A stretch of 64,000 bases of DNA from Affinundibacterium flavidum (GCF_014284175.1 NZ_JACOGA010000001.1:1-64000); one strand, 5' to 3'. Positions 34,932 to 46,080 are shown, counted from the first letter of the stretch. The notes: generated by a model not told the origin, from the letters alone. Made by a program: numbers and translations.

Positions 34932-37262
34932 ATGGTTGAAATTGAAATAGACGGCAAGAAAGTAGAAGTCCCTGCGGGAAGCATGGTCATGGAAGCTGCC
35001 AATAAACTTGGCACTTACATCCCCCACTTTTGCTATCACAAAAAATTGTCGATTGCTGCGAACTGCCGCATGTGTTTAGTGGAAGTTGAAAAAGCTCCTA
35101 AACCTTTGCCTGCCTGCGCAACACCAGTGACGCAAGGCATGATCGTTCGTTCGAATAGCGATAAAGCGGTCAAGGCACAAAAAGATGTGATGGAGTTTTT
35201 GCTGATCAATCACCCATTGGATTGCCCAATCTGCGATCAAGGTGGTGAATGCCAATTGCAAGATCTGGCAGTAGGTTACGGTAAAACGAGCTCACGCTAT
35301 CAAGAAGAAAAACGCGTAGTCTTCCATAAAAACGTAGGTCCTTTGATCTCCATGGAAGAGATGAGCCGCTGTATTCACTGCACACGTTGCGTACGCTTTG
35401 GTCAAGAAGTTGCAGGCGTGATGGAACTTGGTATGCTGGGTCGTGGTGAGCATTCAGAAATTACCTCTTTCGTTGGCAAAACGGTTGATTCAGAGTTGTC
35501 TGGCAATATGATTGATCTGTGCCCAGTTGGTGCATTGACTTCTAAGCCTTTCCGTTATTCGGCACGTACCTGGGAATTGTCACGTCGTAAGTCCGTCAGC
35601 GCACACGATGGTCTCGGTTCAAATTTAATCGTTCAAGTCAAAAATAATAAAGTAATGCGTGTCGTTCCTCTGGAAAATGACGCGGTGAACGAATGCTGGA
35701 TTTCAGATAAAGATCGTTTCGCTTATGAAGGTTTGAATAGCGCTGATCGTTTGACTAAGCCGATGTTAAAGCAGGGCGGCCAATGGCAAGAAACAGACTG
35801 GCAAACAGCCTTGGAATATGTGGCACATGGTTTGAAAAATGTGAAGCATGAACACGGTGCGAATTCGATTGCTGGTATTGCGACTGCTAATTCTACATTA
35901 GAAGAAATGAGCTTGTTGTCACGCGTAGTGCGTGGCATGGGTTCCGAGAATATTGAAACGCGTTTACGTCAATCTGACTTTGCACTGACAGCTAAGATCA
36001 AGCCATGGTTGGGCATGTCGATTGCATCGTTTGCACAATTGAAAAATGTTTTTGTGATCGGATCTTTTCTGCGTAAAGATCACCCATTGCTGGCAGCACG
36101 TTTGCGTCAGGCAGTGAAGTCAGGTGCAAAACTCAGTGTATTGCATGCGACTGACGATGAACTGTTGATGAAAGTCGCGAATAAGGCAGTTTTAGCGCCA
36201 TCCGCATGGTTGTCTTTCTTGGCTGAGGTCGCTACCGCAGTGGCAACAGCTAAGCAAGTTGCGAAACCTGCTGGCTTGGCAGATGTCACAGTATCAGATT
36301 TAGCACAAGCAATTGCTACAAGCTTATTGTCAGGCGCAGATGCAGCTTCCTCTGGCGTATTCCTCGGAAATACGGCGGCGCAGCATCCTGATGCATCTAA
36401 GATTCACGCCTTGGTACAATGGATCGCACAAAACACTGGCGCAGGATTTGGTTATCTGACGGAAGCAGCAAATACAGTTGGTGCTTATCTGGCAGATGCT
36501 GTTCCTGCGAATGCTGATGCAGCTGCCAGCTTACTCAGCAATGCACGCAAAGCGGTCGTGTTGTTGAATGCTGAACCTGAACTTGATTTTGCGAATACGA
36601 ATCAAGCGCAAGCAGTATTGGCACAAGCCGATATGGTCGTCGTGATGTCACCGTTTAAACATGGCATGGAATACGCAGATGTGTTGTTGCCAGTTTCTCC
36701 ATACACAGAAACAGCCGGCACTTTCGTCAACTGCGAAGGTCTTGCACAAAGCTTCCACGGTGTGGTGAAGCCATTAGGCGATACCCGTCCAGCATGGAAA
36801 GTCTTGCGTGTACTCGGTAACTTGTTGGGCTTGGATAATTTCGAATTTGAAACGGCAGAGGCGGTTCGTGATGCGGTTTTGGGTCAAGGTCAAACGGATT
36901 TGTCCGCTAAATTGAATAATATTGCCGATGTGGCGATTGCGTCTTCTTCACCCGTCGCTGGTTTGGAACGCGTTTCTGATGTGCCTATTTACAGCACCGA
37001 CGCCATCGTACGTCGTGCTGAATCCTTGCAACGCACTGCCGATGCTAAAGCGGCTGGCGTTAGCTTGAGCGCAGCAGAATTTACCCGCCTCGGTATCGCG
37101 GATGGCGACTATGTGAAGTTGACACAGGCTGGTTCATCTGTGATGGCATCGGCAAAGTTAGATAAAACATTGCCAGCGACAGTCGTGCGCGTGGCAGCCG
37201 GTGTTTTGGCAACGCATCAACTGGGTGCGATGTTTGGCCCAATTAATGTGGAGCGTGCATAA
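34932..37262 (+). CDS. nuoG: NADH-quinone oxidoreductase subunit G
   Basis: NuoG (776 residues) is the largest peripheral subunit. The N terminus holds a 2Fe-2S cluster (Cys34, 45, 48, 62), the His/Cys cluster N5 (His94, Cys98, 101, 107) and N4 (Cys147, 150, 153, 197). A molybdopterin-oxidoreductase-like domain without cofactor function follows. The extra N7 cluster motif of E. coli NuoG is not seen. The stop overlaps the nuoH ATG by one base. The long Ala-rich region (about 430-520) is the least conserved part. Confidence 0.97.
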   Translation: MVEIEIDGKKVEVPAGSMVMEAANKLGTYIPHFCYHKKLSIAANCRMCLVEVEKAPKPLPACATPVTQGMIVRSNSDKAVKAQKDVMEFLLINHPLDCPICDQGGECQLQDLAVGYGKTSSRYQEEKRVVFHKNVGPLISMEEMSRCIHCTRCVRFGQEVAGVMELGMLGRGEHSEITSFVGKTVDSELSGNMIDLCPVGALTSKPFRYSARTWELSRRKSVSAHDGLGSNLIVQVKNNKVMRVVPLENDAVNECWISDKDRFAYEGLNSADRLTKPMLKQGGQWQETDWQTALEYVAHGLKNVKHEHGANSIAGIATANSTLEEMSLLSRVVRGMGSENIETRLRQSDFALTAKIKPWLGMSIASFAQLKNVFVIGSFLRKDHPLLAARLRQAVKSGAKLSVLHATDDELLMKVANKAVLAPSAWLSFLAEVATAVATAKQVAKPAGLADVTVSDLAQAIATSLLSGADAASSGVFLGNTAAQHPDASKIHALVQWIAQNTGAGFGYLTEAANTVGAYLADAVPANADAAASLLSNARKAVVLLNAEPELDFANTNQAQAVLAQADMVVVMSPFKHGMEYADVLLPVSPYTETAGTFVNCEGLAQSFHGVVKPLGDTRPAWKVLRVLGNLLGLDNFEFETAEAVRDAVLGQGQTDLSAKLNNIADVAIASSSPVAGLERVSDVPIYSTDAIVRRAESLQRTADAKAAGVSLSAAEFTRLGIADGDYVKLTQAGSSVMASAKLDKTLPATVVRVAAGVLATHQLGAMFGPINVERA

Positions 37263-38347
37263 TGAATTTCTTAGATACGGTTCAATCTTATGGCGTGCAA
37301 TACCTTGGTGGTTTGTGGCCTTTAGTGTGGACTTTGGTCAAGATCGTCTGCATCACTTTGCCAGTCATGGGCTGCGTCGCCTATCTGACATTGTGGGAAC
37401 GTAAGATGATAGGCTGGATGCACGTACGTCTAGGTCCAAATCGCGTCGGTCCTGCAGGTCTGTTGCAACCTATCGCCGATGCTTTGAAGTTGCTGTTGAA
37501 AGAGATTATCATTCCAGCCAAAGCGAATAAAGTCTTGTTCGTGATTGCACCGATTATGACTATTATGCCGGCTTTGGCTGCGTGGTCGGTCATCCCTTTT
37601 GGTCCTGAAGTTGTACTGGCGAATGTGAACGCTGGCTTGCTGTTGATCATGGCAATTACATCAATGGAAGTCTACGGCATTATCATCGCGGGTTGGGCTT
37701 CTAACTCTAAGTATGCTTTCCTCGGTGCGATGCGCGCTTCTGCTCAAATGATTTCTTATGAGATCGCAATGGGTTTTGTATTAGTGATCGTATTGATGGT
37801 CTCAGGTAGCTTGAATTTGACTGACGTAGTGAATGGTCAATCTAAAGGCTACTTCGCCGAACATGGTTGGAATTTTCTTTCATGGAATTGGTTGCCTTTG
37901 TTACCGATGTTTGTCGTGTATGTGATCTCTGGTATCGCTGAAACAAATCGTCATCCGTTTGACGTCGTTGAGGGCGAGTCTGAAATCGTTGCTGGTCATA
38001 TGGTTGAATATTCTGGTATGTCGTTTGCGATGTTCTTCCTCGCTGAATATGCCAATATGATTTTGATTTCTGCATTGGCATCATTGATGTTCCTCGGTGG
38101 TTGGAATTCCCCGATTGGTCATGCAGTTCCAGTGTTAGGTTTGTTAGCCTACCTGCCGGGTTGGATTTGGTTAGGTGTGAAAACTTTCTTCGTGGTTTCT
38201 TTGTTTATCTGGGCACGTGCGTCTTTCCCGCGTTATCGTTACGATCAAATTATGCGTTTAGGTTGGAAGGTATTTATACCACTGACGCTCGCTTACTTGG
38301 TGATCGTCGCAGGGTGGATGCAAACCTCCTGGAACATTTGGAAATAA
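37262..38347 (+). CDS. nuoH: NADH-quinone oxidoreductase subunit H
   Basis: NuoH (361 residues) is the ND1-type membrane subunit linking the peripheral arm and quinone channel. It has about eight helices, the signature [20 protein letters not shown] (about 43-62), and the acidic loop [21 protein letters not shown] in part near 225-245. Start overlaps nuoG. The 66-base spacer to nuoI contains 13-base tandem duplications (see findings). Confidence 0.98.
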   Translation: MNFLDTVQSYGVQYLGGLWPLVWTLVKIVCITLPVMGCVAYLTLWERKMIGWMHVRLGPNRVGPAGLLQPIADALKLLLKEIIIPAKANKVLFVIAPIMTIMPALAAWSVIPFGPEVVLANVNAGLLLIMAITSMEVYGIIIAGWASNSKYAFLGAMRASAQMISYEIAMGFVLVIVLMVSGSLNLTDVVNGQSKGYFAEHGWNFLSWNWLPLLPMFVVYVISGIAETNRHPFDVVEGESEIVAGHMVEYSGMSFAMFFLAEYANMILISALASLMFLGGWNSPIGHAVPVLGLLAYLPGWIWLGVKTFFVVSLFIWARASFPRYRYDQIMRLGWKVFIPLTLAYLVIVAGWMQTSWNIWK

Positions 38348-38413
38348 TTAGCTAAAGAAAAATATTAGCGAATAAGTCCGGTAAATAATGCTGGTAAATA
38401 TTGGAAGCAAATA

Positions 38414-38902
38414 ATGGAAGCAATTAAGGATTTCTTTGGCAGCTTAATGCTGCGCGAGTTGATCAAGGGTTTAGCCTTGACTGGTCGCTATATGTTTGCG
38501 CGCAAGATTACGGTGCAATTCCCTGAGGAAAAGACGCCGCAATCACCACGTTTCCGTGGCTTGCATGCTTTACGTCGTTATCCCAATGGTGAAGAGCGTT
38601 GTATCGCGTGCAAATTGTGTGAAGCAGTTTGCCCGGCCATGGCGATCACAATTGAATCAGATCAGCGCGAAGATGGTTCGCGTCGCACGACTCGTTACGA
38701 TATCGATCTGACCAAATGTATTTTCTGTGGATTCTGCGAAGAATCTTGCCCAGTGGATTCGATTGTGGAAACGCATGTTTTGGAATATCACGGTGAAAAA
38801 CGTGGTGATTTGTATTTCACCAAAGAGATGTTGCTTGCCGTGGGTGATCGTTACGAACCAGAAATCGCGGCAGCGCGTCAAGCTGACGCTAAATACCGCT
38901 AA
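38414..38902 (+). CDS. nuoI: NADH-quinone oxidoreductase subunit I
   Basis: NuoI (162 residues) holds clusters N6a and N6b on two 4Fe-4S ferredoxin motifs: [12 protein letters not shown] (Cys63, 66, 69, 73) and [12 protein letters not shown] (Cys102, 105, 108, 112). The N-terminal amphipathic segment anchors it to the membrane arm. The ATG lies inside a 13-base tandem duplication that includes the GGAAGC ribosome-site region. Confidence 0.98.
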   Translation: MEAIKDFFGSLMLRELIKGLALTGRYMFARKITVQFPEEKTPQSPRFRGLHALRRYPNGEERCIACKLCEAVCPAMAITIESDQREDGSRRTTRYDIDLTKCIFCGFCEESCPVDSIVETHVLEYHGEKRGDLYFTKEMLLAVGDRYEPEIAAARQADAKYR

Positions 38903-38920
38903 GACTGGAAGAGCTGAATT

Positions 38921-39568
38921 ATGGATTTTGTTACTGCATTATTTTATGCCTTCTCAGCGATCTTAATTATCGCTGCCACTCAGGTGATTACGGCTCGTAA
39001 TCCTGTACATGCTGCTTTGTTTTTGGTGCTGTCTTTTTTCACTGCAGCCGGAATCTGGTTGTTGTTGAAAGCTGAGTTCTTAGCAATCGTGCTGGTGTTA
39101 GTGTATGTCGGTGCGGTGATGGTTTTGTTCTTGTTTGTGGTGATGATGTTAGACATCGATATCGATAAATTGCGCGAAGGCTTCTGGGGACGTTTACCTT
39201 TAGCAGCAATTGTCGGCGTGATCGTTGCGCTGGAAATGTCTGCGGTCTTATTAAAAGGCTTCTTGCGCCCGGATAACAATGTACCGGCTGCTGCATCACA
39301 GATCGGTGGAACGAAAGCCTTGGGCTTGGAGATTTTTACTAATTACGTGTTTGCCTTTGAAGTCGCTGCGGCAATTCTGCTGTTGGCAATCGTTGCTGCC
39401 GTTGCTTTAACTTTGCGTCGCCGTAAAGACAGTAAATATTTTGATCCAGCGGCTGCGGTAAAAGTGAAACGCGCTGATCGTATCCGTATCGTTAGTATGA
39501 AAGCAGAATCTGATCGTGCGAATGCAAAAGCAGATGTGCAGGCAAATGCAGAAAACACAGGTGCATAA
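38921..39568 (+). CDS. nuoJ: NADH-quinone oxidoreductase subunit J
   Basis: NuoJ (215 residues) is the ND6-type membrane subunit with about five helices. The conserved third helix YVGAVMVLFLFVVMMLDID lies around 61-80. The charged C-terminal tail (about 165-215) is rich in Lys, Arg and Ala. It ends directly before the nuoK ATG with no spacer. Confidence 0.97.
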   Translation: MDFVTALFYAFSAILIIAATQVITARNPVHAALFLVLSFFTAAGIWLLLKAEFLAIVLVLVYVGAVMVLFLFVVMMLDIDIDKLREGFWGRLPLAAIVGVIVALEMSAVLLKGFLRPDNNVPAAASQIGGTKALGLEIFTNYVFAFEVAAAILLLAIVAAVALTLRRRKDSKYFDPAAAVKVKRADRIRIVSMKAESDRANAKADVQANAENTGA

Positions 39569-39877
39569 ATGACTTTAACACTGACACATTTTTTGATACT
39601 GGGCGCAATTTTATTTGCGATTTCAGTGGTTGGTATTTTCATGAATCGCAAAAACATCATCGTGTTGCTGATGGCGATTGAATTGATGTTGTTGGCAGTG
39701 AATATGAACTTCATCGCGTTCTCGCATTATTTGGGCGATGCGGCGGGGCAGATTTTTGTGTTCTTTATTTTGACTGTGGCTGCGGCAGAATCGGCAATTG
39801 GTTTAGCGATTTTGGTGGTGATGTTCCGTAATCTTGACACCATTAATGTTGAAGATTTGGGTACGCTTAAGGGCTAA
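39569..39877 (+). CDS. nuoK: NADH-quinone oxidoreductase subunit K
   Basis: NuoK (102 residues) is the ND4L-type membrane subunit with three helices. Conserved acidic residues sit in the second and third helices ([11 protein letters not shown], and [11 protein letters not shown]) and take part in proton translocation. It starts right after the nuoJ stop. Its stop codon lies in a 10-base tandem repeat (39872-39899). Confidence 0.97.
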   Translation: MTLTLTHFLILGAILFAISVVGIFMNRKNIIVLLMAIELMLLAVNMNFIAFSHYLGDAAGQIFVFFILTVAAAESAIGLAILVVMFRNLDTINVEDLGTLKG

Positions 39878-39968
39878 AAAAGGCTAAAAAAGGCTAAAGT
39901 AAGTAACAGTCTTCTTGGTTTGAATGCAGTTCGAGAATTTATAAGAATTAAGATAACAAAGGGTCATT

Positions 39969-42005
39969 ATGGCGGGGCAACTTAACCCACATTTATTGCT
40001 GGCAGTACCATTAGCGCCACTCGCTGGTTCAGCGATTGCAGGTCTGTTAGGCACAAAATTTTTCGGCAATCTGGTCGGACGCAAGGTATCGCATAGTGCG
40101 ACGATTCTTGGTGTATTGATCGCGTTTATCTTGTCTTGCATGACTTTGTCGCAAGTGCTCGATGGCGCCAAATACAATGCCACTTTGTATCACTGGATGA
40201 CGGTTGGTAGTTTGAAACTGGAAGTAGGTTTCCTCGTCGATAGTCTGACTGCGATGATGATGTGTGTAGTGACCTTCGTGTCTTTGATGGTGCATATCTA
40301 CACTGTTGGATACATGGCGGAAGATGAAGGCTACAACCGTTTCTTCGCTTATATTTCTTTATTTACCTTCTCGATGTTGATGCTCGTCATGAGCAATAAC
40401 TTCTTGCAATTGTTTTTTGGTTGGGAAGCAGTGGGCCTGGTGTCCTATTTGTTGATTGGCTTCTGGTATACCAAGCCAACAGCGATTTACGCGAATATGA
40501 AAGCCTTCTTAGTCAATCGTGTTGGTGACTTTGGTTTTATCTTAGGTATTGGTTTATTGGTGGCTTACGCTGGTTCCATGGATTACGCCGAAGTTTTTGC
40601 GAAGAAAGCAGACCTCGCACCGTTGATGTTGCCAGGTACTGATTGGATGTTGATCACGGTTGCGTGTATCTGTTTGTTTATCGGTGCGATGGGTAAATCT
40701 GCGCAATTCCCCTTACACGTGTGGCTGCCAGATTCAATGGAAGGTCCTACGCCAATTTCCGCCTTGATTCATGCGGCAACGATGGTGACTGCTGGTATTT
40801 TCATGGTGGCGCGTATGTCACCATTGTTCGAGATGTCCGATGCCGCTTTGAATTTCATCATGATCATCGGTTCGATTACCGCTTTGTTCATGGGCTTCCT
40901 CGGCATTATTCAAAACGATATTAAACGTGTGGTTGCCTATTCAACCTTATCTCAATTGGGTTACATGACTGTAGCTTTGGGCGCGTCAGCTTATTCAGTT
41001 GCTGTATTCCATTTAATGACACATGCATTCTTTAAGGCTTTGTTGTTCTTAGCAGCAGGTTCCGTCATTATCGGTATGCATCACGATCAAGATATCCGCA
41101 ACATGGGTGGCTTGCGTAAGTACATGAAAGTAACTTGGATTACTTCATTGTTAGGTTCTTTGGCATTGATTGGTACGCCGTTCTTTTCAGGTTTCTACTC
41201 AAAAGATTCGATTATTGAAGCGGTCATGCTGTCGCATTTGCCTGGTGCCGGATTTGCGAAGTTTGCGGTGTTGGCGGGTGTGTTCGTGACAGCTTTCTAT
41301 TCTTTCCGCATGTACTTCTTAGTGTTCCACGGTAAAGAGAATTTTGGTCACGCTCACGATGCACACGGTCATGATGATCATCATGACGATCACCACCATG
41401 GTTTGGCTCCGGGCCAAAAGCCACATGAGTCACCTGCGGTAGTTTGGGTACCTTTGGCTTTGTTGGCGGTTCCATCCGTATTGATCGGTTTGTATACGAT
41501 AGAACCTATGTTGTACGGAGATTTCTTTAAGGACGTGATTTTCATTGATCACCACGCTCACCATGCGATGGGTGAGTTGAAAGAAGAATTCCATGGTTGG
41601 CAAGCAATGGGTATTCATGCCTTGATGACGCCACCGTTCTGGCTAGCTTTGGCAGGTGTTGCGTTGTCTTATTTCTTCTATATGGTCAAACCGTCGATTC
41701 CAGCCATGATCAAGCAGAAATTCAGTGCAGTATTTACTTTGCTCGACAATAAATACTACATGGATAAATTCAACGAAATCGTATTCGCTGGTGGCGCGCG
41801 TTTGTTGGGTGGTGGTTTGTGGAATATTGGTGATAAAGGTTTGATTGATGGCTTGGTCGTCAATGGTAGTGCGAAACTGGTAGGTTTATTTTCCAAATTG
41901 ATTCGTTTGTTCCAGACGGGTTTCATCTATCACTATGCGCTGGTAATGATTTTGGGTGTCTTAGGCTTCTTGATTTATTTCATGCCGCTCCCGTTTGCTA
42001 AATAA
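39969..42005 (+). CDS. nuoL: NADH-quinone oxidoreductase subunit L
   Basis: NuoL (678 residues) is the distal antiporter-like subunit with the long lateral helix. It has about 16 membrane helices; the core GWEAVGLVSYLLIGFWY (about 149-165), the HVWLPDSMEGPTPISALIHAATMV helix in part and SKDSIIEA are characteristic. A hydrophilic loop near 457-480 is extremely histidine-rich (nine His in 19 residues) and a second small His cluster follows (IDHHAHHAMGE). That loop is an insertion relative to E. coli NuoL (613 residues). Confidence 0.97.
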   Translation: MAGQLNPHLLLAVPLAPLAGSAIAGLLGTKFFGNLVGRKVSHSATILGVLIAFILSCMTLSQVLDGAKYNATLYHWMTVGSLKLEVGFLVDSLTAMMMCVVTFVSLMVHIYTVGYMAEDEGYNRFFAYISLFTFSMLMLVMSNNFLQLFFGWEAVGLVSYLLIGFWYTKPTAIYANMKAFLVNRVGDFGFILGIGLLVAYAGSMDYAEVFAKKADLAPLMLPGTDWMLITVACICLFIGAMGKSAQFPLHVWLPDSMEGPTPISALIHAATMVTAGIFMVARMSPLFEMSDAALNFIMIIGSITALFMGFLGIIQNDIKRVVAYSTLSQLGYMTVALGASAYSVAVFHLMTHAFFKALLFLAAGSVIIGMHHDQDIRNMGGLRKYMKVTWITSLLGSLALIGTPFFSGFYSKDSIIEAVMLSHLPGAGFAKFAVLAGVFVTAFYSFRMYFLVFHGKENFGHAHDAHGHDDHHDDHHHGLAPGQKPHESPAVVWVPLALLAVPSVLIGLYTIEPMLYGDFFKDVIFIDHHAHHAMGELKEEFHGWQAMGIHALMTPPFWLALAGVALSYFFYMVKPSIPAMIKQKFSAVFTLLDNKYYMDKFNEIVFAGGARLLGGGLWNIGDKGLIDGLVVNGSAKLVGLFSKLIRLFQTGFIYHYALVMILGVLGFLIYFMPLPFAK

Positions 42006-42025
42006 ATGACCATAATAAGATAATC

Positions 42026-43519
42026 ATGATGCTGTCAAATTCTCCATTATTAAGCCTGTCGATCTGGTTACCAATCGCATTCGGCGTTTTCGTATTAGCT
42101 TTTGGTCGTGATAAGAACCCAAGTTTGGTTCGTCTCGTTTCTTTGGTTGGTTCCTTGTTTAGTTTTGCAGTCACTATTCCTGTGATTCAAGGTTTCAATA
42201 ATTCCGCGCATGGCATTCAGTTCGTTGAACGTATGAACTGGATTGAACGCTTTAACGCTTTCTACGCATTAGGTGTTGATGGCATTTCGATGTGGTTAGT
42301 ACCACTGACAGCTTTCATCACTGTGATCGTCGTGATTGCCGCTTGGGAGGTGATAGAGAAAAATGTGGCTCAATACATGGGCGCGTTTTTGATCTTGTCT
42401 GGCCTCATGATCGGTGTGTTCTGTGCTACTGACGGATTGTTGTTCTATGTATTCTTTGAAGCGACTTTGATTCCTATGTACATCATCGTTGGTGTCTGGG
42501 GTGGTCCGAATCGTGTGTACGCGGCGTTTAAGTTTTTCCTATACACCTTATTGGGTTCATTGTTGACATTGGTCGCGATCATTTATCTCTACTTCAAGTC
42601 CAACGGTTCGTTTGATATTCAAGTCTGGCACCAATTACCTTTATCCCTGCATGTACAGATATTGTTGTTCGTTGCCTTCTTAATGGCATTCGCGGTTAAA
42701 GTTCCTATGTGGCCGGTGCATACATGGTTGCCTGATGCCCACGTTGAAGCGCCTACAGGTGGCTCCGTAGTGTTGGCGGCAATTATGTTGAAACTTGGTG
42801 CCTATGGTTTCTTGCGTTTCTCATTGCCTATCGCTCCAGATGCGAGTCACTATCTGTCTGGCATGATGATTACCTTGTCGTTGATCGCTGTGATTTATAT
42901 TGGTTTAGTCGCTTTGGTTCAAAAAGACATGAAGAAGCTGGTAGCGTATTCTTCGATTGCGCATATGGGTTTTGTCACTTTGGGCTTCTTCATGTTTAAT
43001 GAATTAGCAGTCCAGGGGGCCGTAGTACAGATGATCTCCCATGGCTTCATTTCTGCCGCGATGTTCTTGTGTATCGGTGTTTTGTATGACCGCGTGCACT
43101 CACGTGAAATTGCCGACTACGGTGGGGTAGTAAATACCATGCCTAAGTTTGCTGCATTATTTGTATTGTTCTCAATGGCCAATTGCGGCTTGCCAGCAAC
43201 CTCTGGTTTTGTCGGCGAATTCATGGTGATTATTGGTGCAGTCAAATTCAATTTCTGGATTGGTATGTTGGCGGCAACTGCTTTGATCTTTGGCGCAGCA
43301 TATTCCTTGTGGATGGTAAAACGTGTGGTGTTTGGCGCGATTACGCATGACCACGTTGCCAAGTTGGTTGATTTGAATAAGCGCGAATTCTTTATGTTGG
43401 GCGTATTGGCAATTGCAGTTATTGCGATGGGGCTGTATCCAGCGCCGTTCACCGATGCGATGCAAGTGTCTGTGGCGGATCTGTTGAAGCATGTTGCAGC
43501 ATCCAAAATTGCTCCGTAG
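42026..43519 (+). CDS. nuoM: NADH-quinone oxidoreductase subunit M
   Basis: NuoM (497 residues) is the ND4-type antiporter-like proton pump subunit with about 14 helices. Marker segments include FFEATLIPMYIIVGVWGG with the essential Glu, PVHTWLPDAHVEAPTGGSV and YSSIAHMGFVTLG. It starts MM; either ATG could initiate. Spacer to nuoL is 20 bases. Confidence 0.98.
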   Translation: MMLSNSPLLSLSIWLPIAFGVFVLAFGRDKNPSLVRLVSLVGSLFSFAVTIPVIQGFNNSAHGIQFVERMNWIERFNAFYALGVDGISMWLVPLTAFITVIVVIAAWEVIEKNVAQYMGAFLILSGLMIGVFCATDGLLFYVFFEATLIPMYIIVGVWGGPNRVYAAFKFFLYTLLGSLLTLVAIIYLYFKSNGSFDIQVWHQLPLSLHVQILLFVAFLMAFAVKVPMWPVHTWLPDAHVEAPTGGSVVLAAIMLKLGAYGFLRFSLPIAPDASHYLSGMMITLSLIAVIYIGLVALVQKDMKKLVAYSSIAHMGFVTLGFFMFNELAVQGAVVQMISHGFISAAMFLCIGVLYDRVHSREIADYGGVVNTMPKFAALFVLFSMANCGLPATSGFVGEFMVIIGAVKFNFWIGMLAATALIFGAAYSLWMVKRVVFGAITHDHVAKLVDLNKREFFMLGVLAIAVIAMGLYPAPFTDAMQVSVADLLKHVAASKIAP

Positions 43520-43554
43520 TTGCTATTAGAAATTAGAAATTAGAAATCGATAAT

Positions 43555-45033
43555 ATGAACCTGATTCCACCATCACTTTATCCAGAAGTATTTTTGCTGT
43601 TGTCGATCTGTGCGATCTTATTGGTCGACATGTTTCTCGGTGATGACAAGCGAAATATAACTTATGCCTTGAGCCTATTATCTCTTGGTGTTTGTGGCGT
43701 GTTGACGATGAATGCGACTAGTGGCACTTCGGTTTATCTGAGCAACAATATGTTTGTCTCAGATGCGATGTCTAATTTATTAAAAATGTTTAGTTACATC
43801 GCTGTTGGCGTGACCTTTATTTACGGCCGCCAGTACGCAACTGATCGTGGCATGACCACAGGTATGTTGGGCGGTGAGTTCTATACCCTTGCCTTATTCT
43901 CTTTGTTGGGCCAGATGATCATGATCTCCGGGAATAATCTTTTGATTATCTACCTCGGTTTAGAATTAATGTCTTTGGCTTTATATGCCTTAGTAGCTTT
44001 GCGCCGTGATCACACGGTATCTACTGAGGCGGCGATGAAGTATTTCGTATTGGGTGCTTTGGCGTCAGGTTTCTTGTTATACGGTATCTCAATGTTGTAC
44101 GGTGCAACAGGCACATTGAATTTGAATGAGATGTCAAAAATTGCTGCTTCTGCGACAGCGAATAAAACGATATTGGTATTCGGCATTGTTTTCTTAGTCG
44201 CTGGTCTGGCTTTTAAATTGGGTGTTGTGCCATTCCACATGTGGGTACCAGACGTTTACCAAGGTTCACCAACAGTCGTGACTTTGCTGTTGGGTGGTGC
44301 ACCAAAATTAGCGGCTTTCGCGATTACTTTCCGCTTATTAGTGGAGGGATTATTCCCACAAGTCCTAGATTGGCAACAGATGCTCATGGTATTGGCAGTG
44401 ATGTCGATGGCGATCGGTAATATCACTGCGATTGCGCAAACAAATTTGAAACGTATGCTGGCTTACTCCACCATTTCTCAAATGGGCTTTATGCTGCTTG
44501 GTTTCTTGTCTGGCGTATCGAACGGCAATGTCACTCTGGCTGGTGAAGCATACAGTGCATCGATGTTTTATGCGATTACTTATGTCATGACGACTTTGGG
44601 TACTTTCGGCATCATCTTGTTACTGTCTCGCGCCGGTTTTGAAGCGGAAAATATTGCTGACCTTAAAGGTTTGAATAAGCGTAGCAAGTGGTTTGCCTTC
44701 ATTATGTTGTTGTTGATGTTCTCCCTGGCAGGTATTCCTCCATTGATGGGCTTCTATGCAAAATTGTCTGTCTTAAGTTCAGTTGTTGCTGCAGGTCAAA
44801 TCTGGCTGGCAGTGGCTGCAGTCCTGTTCTCTTTGATCGGTGCGTTCTACTATTTGCGTATCGTTAAGGTCATGTATTTTGAAGAGCCGACTGAGACAAC
44901 ACCGATCGTCGCACACATGGATTTGAAGATCGTGTTGAGCGTAAATGGATTGGCAGTGTTAGCTTTAGGTATCATGCCGGGCTCTTTATTGCAAAGCTGT
45001 ATCGATGCAATTAAGAGCACTCTGGCTTCTTAA
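43555..45033 (+). CDS. nuoN: NADH-quinone oxidoreductase subunit N
   Basis: NuoN (492 residues) is the ND2-type antiporter-like subunit, last of the complex I genes. Characteristic stretches are [32 protein letters not shown] and [13 protein letters not shown]. Three copies of a 7-base repeat (43525-43545) lie just before its start. Confidence 0.98.
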   Translation: MNLIPPSLYPEVFLLLSICAILLVDMFLGDDKRNITYALSLLSLGVCGVLTMNATSGTSVYLSNNMFVSDAMSNLLKMFSYIAVGVTFIYGRQYATDRGMTTGMLGGEFYTLALFSLLGQMIMISGNNLLIIYLGLELMSLALYALVALRRDHTVSTEAAMKYFVLGALASGFLLYGISMLYGATGTLNLNEMSKIAASATANKTILVFGIVFLVAGLAFKLGVVPFHMWVPDVYQGSPTVVTLLLGGAPKLAAFAITFRLLVEGLFPQVLDWQQMLMVLAVMSMAIGNITAIAQTNLKRMLAYSTISQMGFMLLGFLSGVSNGNVTLAGEAYSASMFYAITYVMTTLGTFGIILLLSRAGFEAENIADLKGLNKRSKWFAFIMLLLMFSLAGIPPLMGFYAKLSVLSSVVAAGQIWLAVAAVLFSLIGAFYYLRIVKVMYFEEPTETTPIVAHMDLKIVLSVNGLAVLALGIMPGSLLQSCIDAIKSTLAS

Positions 45034-45077
45034 GTCTTTTATTCCCTACCAAAATTTCCTACAAAAAGAGAAGTGCT

Positions 45078-45380
45078 TTGAATACATCACTATCAAGTTG
45101 GCTTGTGATTATTGTGGCACTTCTTGCCGCTAGTTTGCCGTTCTTTACCGAGCGCGTTTTTGGCGTGATTCCTCTTAAATTTAAAAAGACTGTTTGGCTG
45201 CGACTGATCGAGCTGGTCGTTCTGTATTTTGTAGTGGGAACGATGGGCTTTTTGCTTGAAGCAAATGCGGGTAATCGTTTCGAACAGCGCTGGGAATTTT
45301 TTGCGATTACGGCTTGTCTGTTTATCGTGTTCGCGTTCCCTGGTTTTGTTTATCGTTACCTACGTAAGCATTCAAACTAA
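45078..45380 (+). CDS. DUF2818 family membrane protein
   Basis: This 100-residue protein matches DUF2818, a family found right after nuoN in betaproteobacteria. It has three hydrophobic helices (about 8-22, 45-62 and 75-93) and the conserved ANAGNRFEQRWEFFAITACLF region in part. The position suggests a role linked to complex I, such as assembly, but this is inference. It starts with TTG after an AAAGAGAAG ribosome-like site. No in-frame ATG is available nearby. Confidence 0.85.
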   Translation: MNTSLSSWLVIIVALLAASLPFFTERVFGVIPLKFKKTVWLRLIELVVLYFVVGTMGFLLEANAGNRFEQRWEFFAITACLFIVFAFPGFVYRYLRKHSN

Positions 45381-45408
45381 GCACTCAAACTAAGTGTCCA
45401 AGTCAAAC

Positions 45409-45990
45409 ATGAATATTCTTGATCTGACTCCAGATCAAAATCCCCAACTAGCAGAAATAAAAGTTGATAGCCAACGTGCTTATCAAGGTAATTTCTTGCA
45501 CGTCGAAAAGGATACAGTCAGGCTTCCAGACGGAAATTTGGTTACGCGTGAGTACATCAAACATCCAGGTGCGGTAGTGATACTTCCCCTGTTCGAAGAT
45601 GGCACTGTCTTGATGGAGCGTCAGTTCCGTTACCCTTTAAATCAAGTCTTTCTGGAATTCCCAGCTGGCAAAATCGATCCAAATGAGGACTCTTTAGTTT
45701 GCGCAAAACGAGAGCTCAAAGAAGAAACCGGCTATACCGCCAGTGACTGGCAATTTCTCTGCACTATCCATAATGCCATTGCCTATGCCGATGAACATCT
45801 TGACATCTATCTGGCTCGAGGCTTGGTCGCAGGTGAGGCAAAACTCGATGAAGAAGAGTTTTTGGAAACCTTCACAGCGCCAGTCTCTGAAGTATTGGAA
45901 TGGGTCAAATCAGGAAAAATCACCGATGTTAAGACCGTTATCGGTGCGTTTTGGTTGGAAAAAATTCTTAAGCAAGAATGGACTTCGTAA
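45409..45990 (+). CDS. NUDIX hydrolase, ADP-ribose pyrophosphatase-like
   Basis: This 193-residue protein (198 if GTG at 45394 is used) has the NUDIX box GKIDPNEDSLVCAKRELKEE plus TGY, starting near residue 87, which binds divalent metal for hydrolysis of nucleoside diphosphate derivatives. EFPAGKI before the box and the overall length fit the ADP-ribose pyrophosphatase (NudF-like) subgroup. It ends the nuo transcript, 28 bases after DUF2818, and a strong terminator follows. Neither candidate start has a convincing ribosome site. Confidence 0.88.
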   Translation: MNILDLTPDQNPQLAEIKVDSQRAYQGNFLHVEKDTVRLPDGNLVTREYIKHPGAVVILPLFEDGTVLMERQFRYPLNQVFLEFPAGKIDPNEDSLVCAKRELKEETGYTASDWQFLCTIHNAIAYADEHLDIYLARGLVAGEAKLDEEEFLETFTAPVSEVLEWVKSGKITDVKTVIGAFWLEKILKQEWTS

Positions 45991-46021
45991 AAAAACCGCT
46001 AAAAGATTAGCGGTTTTTTTA
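45991..46021 (+). terminator. terminator of the nuo operon
   Basis: AAACCGCTAA and TTAGCGGTTT form a near-perfect hairpin with an A-run before and a T-run after. It begins right at the NUDIX gene stop. Confidence 0.9.
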
Positions 46022-46080
46022 TGTTTGAAGAGTACATAAAGGAATTCTTCAATGCACTCCTCATTGCATTCAGTATTGCC

